Shown: piece by piece, positions 1-16,039 of the stretch
Layout of the letters: each line of letters starts with the position of its first letter
Numbering within the stretch: the first letter of the stretch is position 1
NCBI GenBank assembly: GCA_018340805.1
Contig: JACMZG010001911.1
Coordinates: 29,274,679-29,338,678, forward strand
Direction: 5' to 3'
DNA: 64,000 bases
Source: Microvelia longipes
Lineage: Eukaryota > Arthropoda > Insecta > Hemiptera > Veliidae
Translations under genes and position numbers: made by a program
The notes under the pieces: model-generated
Told to the model about the DNA's origin: nothing
The model's input: only the letters and a program-made list of their open reading frames with translations
Database searches by the model: none

Positions 1-3000
1 AAAACGCCTTGCGTTAGTTTTCCGGTATCTTTTTTTTTTTCGAGTCACTTACTTTCTTGAGATGTTACAGCCTAAATCAAACCTTTATATTCTTTTATTT
101 ATTATTCTTTATTGATTAAATGAATTAATAAATAAGTACATAACAAGTCTAAACAATACACATATAAATAATAAAAAACATAACTTACAATAACCTAGTA
201 AACAATATAGAAATAATTAAGCACAATATATATTATGAAATATAATCCTGAAGTGAATAATATGCTTTCTCTATCAAAAAGGTTTTTGTTTCTTAAATAA
301 TGGTGTTAATCATTTCAACGGACTTAACTGAGTGAGGTACTTTATTGTCGTACCAACTTACTAGACAGATTTATATGATTTAAATTTGGTGACACGCTTT
401 ATAATAATGTCTTACAATTTTATTTACTATCTAGTGTTCAATAGTGTGCACTAATTATTTAGAGTGTTTTGAAAATTTTTGCTGGGGACTATTTTGTCCA
501 CATAGTTTCACGACTCAAAAAAGATCTCAAGATGGAGATGTTATGATTGTTGTTGAATAAAACCTCTTTAACGCTTCTCCTATGGGCAAGATTAAAAGAT
601 GAAACAATTATTTTTTTAAATATCGCATAATAATATATTTCTACTCATTTTAAATTATTAAACATTCTCTCAGTCTCGTAAGTTCAAAAACCGTGCTTTC
701 TTGTACTCACTGTTGAACTTGACACGATTTATTACGAAATCAGACACAATAAAAAAATTATGGCTAAAGTGTTAGAAAACTTCATTATAGTGTCTAAACT
801 TTGCTGCTGGATTGATTTAAAAAATTGTTAAAAATATTTTCTTGTGCTCCTTTAAAGTATAATTAAGTATAATTACATACTTTTATGTATTCTACAAGAG
901 CGTCTTTGTATGGGTGTCAAACAGCTACCGTGATTTTATAATTCTTCATTCCGCGAATTATTACATTTCCATTAAGTTCATTAAATGAAATAACAAATTT
1001 AATTAATTAACAAATTCCAGATGCTGATGAAAAGGGAAAAATGCATGTTTAATTCAAAAAGCATACCAGACCCCACTTTAGTTAGATTTAATTATTGTTA
1101 TTTACGTTTATTTCACTTGAGAATTCTACAATTTTAGTCATTTTTTAAATGACTTGAAATAAATGATGACTGTATGTTTCATGATGGAATTTATTTTAGT
1201 TTAAAAACTTTACAAACCCACCTGATGCTGAAATAATTTCGATGATAATAATATTTTCTGTTCTAATGATCTTTAAAGACTATCTCAAGTGCTGATATTG
1301 TTGTTCCAGAGGTAATAATTATTACGGAATTATCTATTTCCCAATCTAAATTTATGTAAAATATATTCCGCATAAAAAGGATCTGGTAAATAGTTTAAAC
1401 GGGAATGTATAAGAATTACACTCTATTTAAAACGTCACAAAAGTACAAATATGACTACCAAAGAAATTTGCTCAAACAGACAACAGCATTTGATTTCTAC
1501 ATCAAATTAAGACAGATTTTAAATATTGCCAAGATTTTTTAATATTATGACGTCATATCTTGGGCTAATGAAGTCATAAATTTCCACACAATCAATAGGC
1601 TTCGTAATCTCGCCATAAGCCAACTTTCGTGTCAAAATTTCAGTACGTATTAAAATTAAAAATCTTGAATTTCTAATGACAAGAATAAAAGTTTTTATTT
1701 CTCAAAGAATCCTAAACATAGTGATGACACTTATTGACTTTAAAACAGTAGGTGTGAGCAAAAATGGGTCATATTTATTATATTTTCCAGATTTATTTTT
1801 GTATTTGAGGTGTATTTTTTATTGTTCTTTTGTTTACCCTAGTCCCTACAATGCTTCTCAATATCATAATTCCTGGGAAAAGTCATAACATCCTCTTTAA
1901 TATACTCACTGAATTGTAATGATATTAAAAAAGTTTTTCAAAACTTAAACTTTGTAGGTAAATTTATAAAATAAGAGCTATGACTTAACTTTGTGAGATA
2001 GTTTAAAACTAATAAATATGGAGTAAACTAATTATATAGAGTAAAACTAATTTCTCTATTTTTATGAATTGAGTGACACTCTATACTTGCAAACTTTGAG
2101 TTGAAACTAAAGCATTTTTGTTATTTTTATTACAAAAGTAGTTTTAGTTAGTTTATCAAACCGCAGCGTAATATTCATATTATTATTTTAAGCACGGCCT
2201 GAGATTGTTAATTGTATATATTTTAAGACATACAACATTATGATTATCCTCTTAGTCTTATAATAACTTAATTTATTAGAGTGTTTTAGAGTAAATGCAA
2301 AGGATTAAGACTATAACGGGTGAAATATTTGTGATAATCCTACTATACTAATATCACGGTATTCCGGTAATTTTTTTTAACTTTAATGATTGATTTTTAG
2401 CTAAAAAGACAAAAATAATCATATTAAACTATAATGTTGTGTTTATACTTAACATAAGCTTGGTGAAGAATTACGAGAACATGGTAGAAACAAAATTTCC
2501 CATACTAATTAGGAAATTTTGATAGCTTACTTTGAAAGCAGGCAACGTTGCTGCTGATAAATCTGGCTGATAAATCTGAGAAGCTTTTTCTCGTGAAGTG
2601 AAATCTAATGCAACAATTAAAATTGACAAGTACTGCTTCTCTTGTCTTTAGTCTAATTTAACTTATAATGGTTATACTTAGATTAGTTTAAGCAGATTTA
2701 CTGTCGACATTATAAGTAGATTATAGTATAGTAGATTTACTTTATACTTTTATAGATTAAAGTTAAAAATGAAATTTATCTCCTGTAAAAACTCGAACTA
2801 AGTTTTGGTATAAAAGTTTATTCTTTTTTATTTCATGCATCATCTGCTTTGAATTTCTATAAAAGTTTATTTCACTACTAAAAAAAACTTAACTATCTTC
2901 AAGATGTTTACCTGCGTATGTAAATAAAGATAATTATTTCTTTTCTTCTGCCTTGCATTTAATTTGTTATTTGACTACCCGCTGAATAAGAATTTAATTC

Positions 3001-4770
3001 GAGATTTACACTGAATTATAGTTTTCTTAATTTTTAATTCAGTAGGGGAAACAGCCATTTCATTATTTTTCATATATGAGGAAATGTAGGAAGAATGATA
3101 TACATCTTGAGATCCCTGTGTCCACTATTTGTAATTCTTAATTCAGTTCATTTTTACTTACAGGTCTTTAACGATACTGTGGGGAAAAAAGAAATCCAAA
3201 AAATTTAATTCTGCTCACGGCGTGCCAGGATAACCTGATTCTTGGCTCTTTGGAGTTTAATTTATCTATAAATGATTTTCAAAACTATCGTAAAGGTTTC
3301 TATAAAATGTCATATTATAATGCATCTGGATGAGACATACTCTATAGATCAGACCTTGTCACTCTTAAGTAAAATAAAAACTTATTATGTTCGTTACTAT
3401 TTAAGTAGAGTTAAGCTTATTTGGTTATTAGCACCACTAAGAGCGTGTCAGAGATACTTCCAACTAAGAAAATAGTAAAGCGATGTTTGAACACAATGAT
3501 TAACACTATCACTCTGATCTCTGTGCCTTTCACTAAATAATTAGGCTTACTAATAGAAACCAATTTAAACACCTCAAACACTTTAATCATATCATAAGCA
3601 AACTTAAAAGCGGCTATCATTTACTTAAGTCATTACTTATGTTATTTAAACTTAGGTCATTACTAAGGTTGGAAACCTCATTTAGATTCACTTCGTATAA
3701 AAATTAAAAAGATTTCTTTACTATACTTAGATGCCTAAGAGAATTTGGCAGTATAGATATCATGAAACAAGTACATTTTACATTATTCGAATCTAAACTG
3801 CTAAATCTAACAGAGTATTCTGGTCTTTAATATTTCCGTTCAACTTGCTCATTTAACAAAAATAGTTTGTTTTACTTACTTTACAACTTACAACTGCTTT
3901 TTTCCAACATTTACAACTTAATAAATTTTACTCATTCATGTTTTTTCATTGAAAATATGGTAAATTTGTGCTGTATTCTAATATAGATGAGTATAAACCT
4001 TTATGTGAAATATTATATTCATAAATTTAAATTCAACATATTATTTAAATATATTATATATATTATATTAGTATTAATTACCTATATTATTATTATATTA
4101 GAATTAAGGTATGCAGTGTAGAATATGTAGGATTGTATCCATTTAAAGGTCTTTGCGATCTATTCGATAACAAATTATCATATTGCCAATATGATAAAGC
4201 TGTTGAAGTTCATGTCTATGTTTTGCTGCATGTTTCATTTATTTGAACATAAAGAAGTGTTATTTTATTGGTAAGGCGTGAAAAATAAGAATAATTATTT
4301 TCCGACGTATTAAGTTTCACATTTAATCTAAAGAAGATAAAGATGAATAGTGGTTGTAATTTTTGTTCTATTTCAAGTATTTAAACATCATATATTTTTT
4401 ATAATTTTTAAATAATTTATTATTATTATTAATGTTTATTTGTTTGTTTTTAATGCACTTTCAAAAAAATAGTTTATCTTACATATTGCTTTGGAAATTA
4501 TTTATTGACTCGCTCGACAATAAACAAATTTCTGCAACTATAAAATACCACTTTACCACCTAGTAATATAATGTACTATTCATGCAAAAAAATGATTGAA
4601 TAATTAATTTAATTATTTTGAATATTGTGGGGTGAATGACCAGCTGATTAATACCACCATGTTAATTAATATTTTACTCAAATATTAAAGTTGTTGAGGT
4701 TGCCTCTGACTTCTCATTGAAGAAGTTATAAGTTAATGATTAATGATTGTAGTAATGATCATTTGTAAGT
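1..4770. other. gene-free AT-rich stretch
   Basis: No open frame longer than about 70 residues with coding character is visible on either strand. The stretch is very AT-rich with homopolymer runs. I see no transposon ends, splice-bounded exons or RNA genes here. Confidence 0.6.
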
Positions 4771-4980
4771 TTTTACTGATATTCGAAAGAAATGACCGTT
4801 CGATATCCAATAGGAGGTATATACAGTGTTTAGAAGAATACAAAAAAAAGCAAATTATACTGATACTATGTTTTTTGTAAAGTTGTCTGTGGCGTAATGG
4901 CTGGTATTAGTTGGATTTGAGTCCAATTGTTATGGTGGTTGACGTTCAGGTAGCTGTGTAGGATGAAGGTAGTTGAGTTC

Positions 4981-6840
4981 TTAGTAGTAGATTGCTTCGT
5001 AAGCTGTCTGGTAAGCTGAGTAAGCGTTAATACCGTGATATCCAGAGTAAGCAGTGGGGTAAGCACCAGCAGAGTAAGCAGTTGGGACGTATCCAGAACC
5101 TACCCATGAGTTGTAAGCATAAGGATAGGCACCTACAGCGCCGACAAGCACGTCCTTCTTGACACGTTCCTCAGCAGCGAACACCATGGCGACAGCCAAG
5201 CAGAAAAAGATCTATAATAAACACAAAAATTGAATTATTTTGTTTTAATTAAATTCGTTGTTTTTTATTTATTGCTGTTTTGATTTGTATGCTTTTGAAA
5301 TCGTTATTTTAATGATATTAACTTATATAAAACAATATAATTTCATTTTTATTTTCCATTCTTAAAATTATATGCTTAAAGTAGGGTCTTTTGTATGCTT
5401 GAGATATTTACAGTCGACATAAACAGGGCCAAATGTAAAATAATTGTAACTGAAAAGTTGAAATATTGTAAGCAATGGAAAAAAAATTATGTTTTTAAAA
5501 TTGAAACTGAAAATTGAAATTTAATAAACATGGTTATGGCCATGGCCATAGACGTATAGGAAATGACTGCAAGCAAGTCTATAATGAAAATATAGAATAT
5601 AATGGTGGATATATTTCCATACCAGACTTTGCTAAGGGCTATTGTCAGGTAAAATGTATAGATGATCTCACAGATATTAACTTGAAGTACTAAAAACCCA
5701 TTGACTATTATCTATCCTAAAGATGCCTTTTTCCTCATATGATTTGAAATCTATTTAGGTTGTGTTCACGGTTACTCACCGACCATAGAATTGGCAAAGG
5801 CGTTTAGATAATATTTAAATAATTATCATTTATAATTCATCATTTATCACTACAACGCTACTAGTTACTGTATTAGGGATTTAAGAAAACTTATATAAAT
5901 TTTAAATCAGAAATATTATAAGAAACTTTAAGCTTACAAGTTAACAAATATCATACAAAATAAGAATAATATTAAGAATAAGAATAATTATTAATAATAA
6001 CTAATTTATAATATTAAAAGTTCTAACCAATAAATTATATTATTTTTTTTTAAATATTTTTTATCAAAATTTTAAACAGTTTTTATTTTTATTTTTATTT
6101 AAGTCATAAAAGTATAAAATATTGGTCCTAGTAGACCAATGCAAAAAAAACTATAAGCTAGCGAAGTATAAATAGCTACAACTAATAATTGTCTCATTTG
6201 GAAACTTTAAAACCGGCAGTGCTTCTGCCTAAATTGTAAATTTTATTTATTTACCAAGTAACAGTTTCAAAGGGAAACTATTGTTTGTACTTAGTACAGC
6301 TTAACTTTAGTTTTGTCTTTATTTGTCACATGACTATCCGGGCAAGAACACAACCTATATTTCATATATTGTTCTCAACAATATGTTGAGAACACGGTTG
6401 TTTGTTGTTACACGGTTGTTAACAAATTTGTTCACAACCGTTCTCATGATATTTATTTGTAAGTTTTCTCTAGGAACGGTTTCCTAGAGGATTCGTAAAA
6501 GTTGGAAGCAATTCCTATAAGAATAGTTAGGACCGCTCCTTGTTTTTTAATTTATTATTTAGTCAGTAGTATTACATCATTTTAAAGGTTAAAATTTAAG
6601 AAATACATTTCGGAGTTCATGAATTTCTTTCAATTATATCTGAATTTTTATTTATTATTTTTTTATGTAAAATTAACGTTTTATTTATTATTTAATTTAG
6701 AAAATGTTGCAATTTTTAAGAACAAATAAATAATTTAAATATTTAAGCTTTATTTAATAAAATTTTGGCATATAATTGCTCATAAAACTATAAAAAAATA
6801 TTTTAAATTTTGTACTTACGAGTACTCTGAGTGAAGCCAT
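4981..6840 (-). CDS. gene A: small secreted tyrosine-rich protein (83 aa, two exons)
   Basis: I join exon 1 (6840-6820, MASLRVL) to exon 2 (5211-4981, stop at 4981-4983) across a 1608-bp intron with a GTAAGT donor and TATAG acceptor, phase 0. Residues 1-19 form a signal peptide (L/I/F/A/V core ending MVFA); cleavage is probably before A20. A charged pro-segment AEERVKK (20-26) ends in the basic R-V-K-K. The remainder is low complexity, with repeated AYP/TAYS motifs and about 13 Tyr in 57 residues, and no Cys beyond the signal peptide. This composition is known from insect cuticular, eggshell and neuropeptide-like small secreted proteins, so I infer an extracellular product. Gene D at 23 kb is a close paralogue with an almost identical exon 1, 5'UTR and core promoter. 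I do not recognise a named family. The start is supported by the shared exon 1, an acceptor in frame and a TATA/Inr upstream. Confidence 0.85.
5694..5725. repeat. 32-bp direct repeat, copy 1
   Basis: This 32-bp block inside the intron of gene A, beginning AAACCCATTGACTATTATC, recurs exactly at 7513-7544. It is probably a fragment of a dispersed repeat. Confidence 0.75.
6371..6445. repeat. cluster of short inverted repeats
   Basis: GTTCTCAACA (6371-6380) pairs with TGTTGAGAAC (6384-6393) over a 3-nt loop. GAGAACACGGTTGT then pairs imperfectly with ACAACCGTTCTC (6434-6445). It lies in the intron of gene A and may be a remnant of a small foldback element. Confidence 0.5.
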
Positions 6841-6872
6841 TGTTTATGTTGCTAGTTCTGTGTTGTATCAAG

Positions 6873-6959
6873 AACTGACGTACTTTGTTCTTCAGCAGAT
6901 TCTCTTTATATACTTATAATGTAATGAGATGCAACCTTTACATACTACCGGGGCGTGGT
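6873..6959 (-). promoter_or_regulatory. gene A core promoter
   Basis: On the minus strand a TATA box TATATAAAG (6912-6904) lies about 32 nt before an initiator TCAGTT (6878-6873). The predicted 5'UTR is about 35 nt. Upstream, ACCACGCCCCGGTAGT (6959-6944) matches a motif at the same place in gene D. The block from TATA to ATG is nearly identical in A and D. Confidence 0.8.
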
Positions 6960-7512
6960 AACAGGACTCACGAAAAAAATAAACAAAATATGAAAAAATA
7001 AAAATAAACCCTACACATGGGATACCAACATGGGGAAGAAGTTATTATATGAAATTAATATCACGAATATTAAAATAAGGAATAAACAAAATTGAAACCT
7101 ACTCAAATATCCTTCTCTTCTCGGGTTATAGCCATATTTTTTATACGTGTATAAATCAGGCATGGAAAAGCTGTATAACTTATATTAAACACAATATTGC
7201 CCCAGGAGTTTATCATATAACAATAATTAATGTGTCTCTCCACTGAGTAATACTTTTTGACTAACCTAGATAATGGGCGTCCGCATTTTTCAAGGGGGGG
7301 GGAGTCAAAGCTGCCTAGTTCAGTAATCAATAATGTGCTGCGGGTTAAGTTTTTAGCACCATTTGACAAAAGTGTGAGATACTATATATCTACCAAACCA
7401 CATGAGTGGGGATTGGAGCGAACCAAATTCCTTCAAACATATTGAATAAGGGGTTTATCACCCAAGCAAAAAGCAACGAAGAAAGCCTCTATTACCAAAC
7501 ATATTTTTTAAG

Positions 7513-7544
7513 AAACCCATTGACTATTATCTATCCTAAAGATG
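7513..7544. repeat. 32-bp direct repeat, copy 2
   Basis: Identical to 5694-5725. Confidence 0.75.
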
Positions 7545-7554
7545 TATTTTACAA

Positions 7555-8280
7555 TCTAAGCATCCAATTAATTTAATTTTAATTTTAACAATCTAGCAAG
7601 CCAAGCATGCTCCTTTTAAAGTATCTTATAATATACTTTAGCAATCTTGTGAGCGATGTGAGCCTCTTTTCCGACATTTACGCATATATTTATAACAATC
7701 TAGTGAGCCCCTTCTAATTTACCTAAAATTATATTTTAGCAATTTTACAAGCGATCCATGCTTGTTTTTCAACATTTACGCATATTTAAAGCAATCAAGT
7801 GTGCGAAACGAGCCCTATTAAATGGACTTAAAAGTATATTTTAGCAATGTTACCAGTGAAACGAGCCTCATTTTCACGCATATTTACACCAATTTAGCGA
7901 GAGCAGTAAGCCCTTATAAAAATACCTATTTTTTGTCATTAACAGCAATCTAGCAAACGAAGTAATCCTTTGTTAAGGTACATAAAATTATATTTTAGCA
8001 ATTTTGCTAGCGAACCGAGCCTTATTGCATATTGTTTTATTACTTTGGAACCATATATTTTTATAAATATTATAAGCAATCTAGCGAGCCCTCTTTAATT
8101 TTCCTAATTTTAGCAATTTTCCTAGCGAAGCTAGCCTATTTGCTCATTGCAAGGGAAGCGAGCCTCTTTTGCTTATTGCAAGTAAAGCGACCCTTCATTA
8201 CTTTTATTTAGAGCCAAGCTATATTTGTTAATTTATTTTTTTTTTTAAATCCTACCTAGCCAGCAAAGCAAGCCTGTTCT
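7555..8280. repeat. degenerate ~110-bp tandem repeat array
   Basis: Recurring blocks of the type TTTTAGCAATTTTGCTAGCG followed by a GAGCC-type word, ACATTTACGCATATTTA and GCAATCTAGCGAGCCC alternate about six times with strong divergence. The array is inside the element with inverted ends at 7273-8471. Confidence 0.6.
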
Positions 8281-8512
8281 TTTGATGTCAGTTCCTGATG
8301 CAACACATTACTAGTTTAATTATTTTAAAAACAAATAAATAAGTTATTTTTATGAAAAATACCGGATTGTAGCCATTAAATATTTACAAATTTGCAGTTT
8401 GTCAAAGTAACTTTTATAATTTTCCAGAGGTCAAGTTACCCGTTTGACCCCCCACCCTTGAGGACGCCCATGCAGCGAGATAAGATATTTTTTTAGATTT
8501 TGACTTTAATAT

Positions 8513-8544
8513 ACCATATATATATTATATATATATATAATATA

Positions 8545-8600
<56 letters not shown>
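8513..8600. repeat. (AT)n microsatellite
   Basis: About 85 bp of nearly pure TA dinucleotide with a few interruptions. Confidence 0.95.
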
Positions 8601-8759
8601 TAATGAGACGTACCCTTATTTCAATACATTGAGGAAGGCTAGAAACATTAAATTGAGGATCTTAGGGGCTCAGTGTAACCTTATTGTGAAGCAATAAGTA
8701 ATTAATTACCTATTCTAAACATGTTTTAAGGTTTTTTTGCACATTTTTACTCTTCTTTG

Positions 8760-9480
8760 CCTACTAAGTAGGTATAAAGAAAAGTATTGCGTTTCACCAT
8801 AAATCTCCGTTTCTGTTATTTTTCTGACGCTCTGAGTGGGTTTCATCATGTCGTCACATTGTCTGCACGTGTGTGTATGTCTGTATCTTGCATAATTTCC
8901 GTAGCGTTTATGCTAGAGAGTTGAATCTTGGCACAAAAAGCAACCTTTAGGTCTAGTTACGCTACCCGGAAGATGATACCTTATTTTCAGGCTTCCATAA
9001 GCTATTTTTCTGACTCCTTAATATTGTTAAAAAATCGTTACAAATAGACTGTCATTTTTTTCCGTCGTTTAACATATCGTCTGATTGGAAAATTTATGAT
9101 GAATTATTTAATGGTTTGTAAGTTATTGACGATCGTACACATTTATTGATGCGACACTAGAAATTATGTAAAGAAGTTTGTTTACATCTTTCAAAATCAT
9201 TATGTTTTACTGCATAAAATAAAAATGATCAAAACCTATGACACATTAATAAAATATAGTGCTAATAATCTCAAAAAAATATAATTATAAAAAACCAAGT
9301 AGCCAATCATTTTCATGCCAAGTGGCTTGTCTGTGTGTGTTTGAGTAATTCTGTGTGTGGCTGTGCCTTGCGTAACTCTCGCTGTGGTTATGCTAGAGAC
9401 TTGAAACTTCAGACTTGGCACCAAAATCAGACTTTAAACCAAGTTTTCCTGCCCGGAAGATGATATTTTTCATACTAAAA
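8760..9480 (+). mobile_element. two adjacent copies of a GT-microsatellite-bearing repeat
   Basis: Copy 1 (about 8760-9130) and copy 2 (about 9298-9480) share a block order: a GTGTGTGT run, TTATGCTAGAGA, TTGGCAC, and CCCGGAAGATGATA. The same blocks recur at 25.3, 37.5, 50.7 and 54.7 kb. They are the 5' half of the composite family whose 3' half carries a 5S-like segment. Confidence 0.65.
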
Positions 9481-9579
9481 TAACCTATTTTTGGGTAAAC
9501 CTATTCTTAAAAATTTTAAAAAATTCCGTAAGCATTAAAAAATTTACAACTAAGTTAAAAATTATTACAAATAATGTAC

Positions 9580-9609
9580 ATCGATTAACCACATAGGTGG
9601 TTAATCGAT
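9580..9609. repeat. perfect 13-bp inverted repeat
   Basis: ATCGATTAACCAC (9580-9592) and GTGGTTAATCGAT (9597-9609) flank a 4-nt loop ATAG. Confidence 0.85.
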
Positions 9610-10030
9610 CCACAAAAATATAATTTGATATTAGACACCATTTTTAAAATATACTATATTCAATTTAATATTGTATTGTATAATTAGAATTATATTATAT
9701 TGTGTACTTCAATATAAATCTTCTGATAAATTAGTAGCAGAAATGCTACTAGTACCAGTTATTAACTTAGCCATTGGATAATCATGACACTCTAAGGACG
9801 AGCGAAGCGAGAAAAGTACCGAGATACCCTGTACTCAATAATTAAATTAATCTTTTGCCACTAGCCACTCTTTTCATATTGGATTTCAGAGGTTTTTTCT
9901 CACATTTTTTCAAGTGAATATTACCTCTAAGGCACTTAGACCTCTCATGTGGTCCATTGTGCCACAGAGGTTATTTCTCTCCTTAGTTTTGTTTAAATCA
10001 ACAACTGAACTGAAGCATATATAACTGAAT

Positions 10031-10082
10031 ATATAATATATATATATATATATATAATATTATATATATATATATATATATA
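10031..10082. repeat. (AT)n microsatellite
   Basis: Interrupted TA dinucleotide run. Confidence 0.9.
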
Positions 10083-10823
10083 ATTACTACATACATACAT
10101 TAAAGATGTAACTTAATTTTATGGTAAGTATAAGTAATTTTGTAGTATTTATTTTTAACACGATTTTCCTCCTATTGTAGTGGATGGGAAAAGTATAATT
10201 ATTTTTGTTTTTTGAAAAAAAAAGAAACAATAAATGTTATAAATACATAAATATAAATACATAAATTATGTGAATAATATACAGTAATAAAATTGAATAT
10301 CGTATTGGAATCTGTATTGTATAGTATGTATCGTATGTATCGTATATATCGTATTGGATATGTAATAGATTTCTTATGTATGTAGAGATCCAATTGGTTG
10401 TAATAGTTATTGGTGCATCAATTTTATTATTTTTCAATACAATTTCGTGTTCAACCAAAAAATCTAAATCGAGATTTCTTAGTAAATAACGGTAGGTACA
10501 TATTTTAATTTTACGAAATCGATTTGGTAATTGAACAATAATGGCGTCTAGGGTTACGTGCAAGCCTGAACTTAGTGTACAATAATGCTAATTTAATGAT
10601 AATTCTACTTAAAATGATTTGCTTTGAAAATTATCATATAACAATATTAGCATATGTATAATACAATATACATAATGATTCAATTTTAATTAATTCCAAA
10701 ATTAAAATAAATATTTTCTTTTCTCCTTGAATATTCTGGATAATTTTTCCAATATCTTGACTTAGTTAATAATGCAGAAAGGAAAGAGAGTTTTCAATAA
10801 AAAAGATTTTTTGTGGTAAGATG

Positions 10824-10829
10824 TTTATT
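10824..10829 (-). terminator. gene B poly(A) signal
   Basis: AATAAA on the minus strand about 95 nt after the stop of gene B. The surrounding 3'UTR is nearly identical to that of gene C. Confidence 0.8.
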
Positions 10830-10923
10830 TACTCAATGCGGAATAGGCTTAGATGTTGTGATCTCTATTGTGGTATAGTGGACAGCATTCTTTGTGTGAT
10901 CAGACTAGGATGTTATGAGGTTC

Positions 10924-14796
<3,873 letters not shown>

Positions 14797-14833
14797 GTTT
14801 AGTTAGTTGTTCCTGTTTTCCTTACAGAAATGG

Positions 14834-14909
14834 ATCTGATGGTCAAATAAAATCTTCTCTTATTTATATAAAAAGCATCTTCATTCTCAGTGTTCACTCC
14901 CTACTACAA
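14834..14909 (-). promoter_or_regulatory. gene B core promoter
   Basis: TATATAAATA (14870-14861) precedes an initiator TCAGAT (14839-14834) by about 32 nt. A G-rich motif TTGTAGTAGGGAGTGAA (14909-14893) lies upstream. From TATA through the ATG the sequence matches gene C almost base for base. Confidence 0.8.
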
Positions 14910-15392
14910 TTTTTCTTTTATTTATTTTGTTTAGTATATGACAAAAAATTTTCAATTTTTTTTTCTTATGTAATAAAATTGTGAAGGTATAATAAAATTA
15001 AGGTCTACATGAGTTTGTAAAAATATTCGTTTATTTAACAAAACGGAGAGTATAATAAAAACAATTTATATGAAAATGGAGTTTGAAAAAAGTTTAGCAT
15101 CTCCAGATGTGATCTAAAGTGAAGTTCAAGTCGATACCTTATGTCCAGTTTTTTGATCTTTGGTTGAGAGAAGACCTTGGACATTAGGATTATGGAATTT
15201 CTTAATTTTTCAATTTATAAAAACGTAGTTAAAATTTAAAATACTACTTTTCTTATAATGATTATGTACGGAAAAGTCAAACGTAGGCTCCGATCTATTG
15301 ATAAAATTAATTAATAAATTTGCAGTATTAATTTTAATAATCTGTATTTTTGTCAATAGTTAATATTCTTTAACGCTAGTCATAGAATATTA

Positions 15393-15455
15393 GATTTTGC
15401 ATTCCCTATATACGCATATAGGGATTTTCATTCCCTATAAATGCATATAAGGGGT
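15393..15455. repeat. imperfect direct repeat of a palindromic CCCTATA...TATAGGG unit
   Basis: ATTCCCTATATACGCATATA and ATTCCCTATAAATGCATATA lie about 30 bp apart; each unit is nearly self-complementary. No function assigned. Confidence 0.5.
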
Positions 15456-15777
15456 TGGGTAAATTTCAACAGGTGAAATTACTGTCTACTTCGAAAGGAT
15501 AACGAAGTTTATATTTTTTTAACTCATATAGAGTGTTATTCAATTGTCTATACCTTCCTTATGGTATGGCGAGACCCTACCCTACGGTCTACTGTAGCGT
15601 CTTCTCGCCAATGCAGGATATTCAATTTATCTAATCATTTAGTAAACTAATGCTGGAAGTAAGCTAATGAATGCTTAAACTGCTGATTTAAAGTTTTATT
15701 GGACATTATTTAAGAGCTTTCAATCAATAAGAGATTTTGTCAGAATTAGTGAAAAATTAATCATTTTTTGTCATATA

Positions 15778-16039
15778 AGCTGCTTTAAATAAAAAATAAA
15801 AATAAAATGCCCGTTTTAGGGCCTTTCGGCCCATCAGGGTTTCACCCTGCGGGAACCACCTCAGGTAGGTTGCATCTACTACACTCTAAGAATTAATTAA
15901 AGCTGGCGAAATCTTTTTAATACAAATACTATTCATAAAATCTTAGAGTATAGCCCGGGCTGCGAACCCCGGACCTCCGGTGCCGAAATCGAACGCCTTT
16001 ACGATCACGGCCACGGAGGCAGACAGCTGCTTTAAATAA
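15778..16039 (-). mobile_element. tRNA-derived SINE with 15-bp target-site duplication
   Basis: On the minus strand a tRNA-like head contains an A-box-like TGGCCGTGATCG and a B-box GGTTCGCAGCC, followed by a body and an A-rich tail (AAATAAAAATAAAAAATAAA type). Identical 15-bp duplications AGCTGCTTTAAATAA flank the insertion at 15778-15792 and 16025-16039. The body is about 232 bp. It lies in the space between the divergent genes B and C. Confidence 0.88.

Larger units (their letters stand above)
7273..8471. mobile_element. decayed element with inverted ATGGGCGTCC ends
   Basis: The left end reads ATGGGCGTCC followed shortly by a G-run and AGTCAAA. The right end, on the other strand, reads ATGGGCGTCC then TCAAGGGTGGGGGGTCAAA. 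About 1.2 kb lies between them. Much of the interior is a degenerate tandem array. No coding sequence or clear target-site duplication was found, so the class is unknown. Confidence 0.55.

Noticed and set aside
4741..4980. Poly(A) signal for gene A
   Set aside because: No AATAAA or ATTAAA was found on the minus strand within 240 nt of the stop; an AGTAAA near 4775 is too weak to call.
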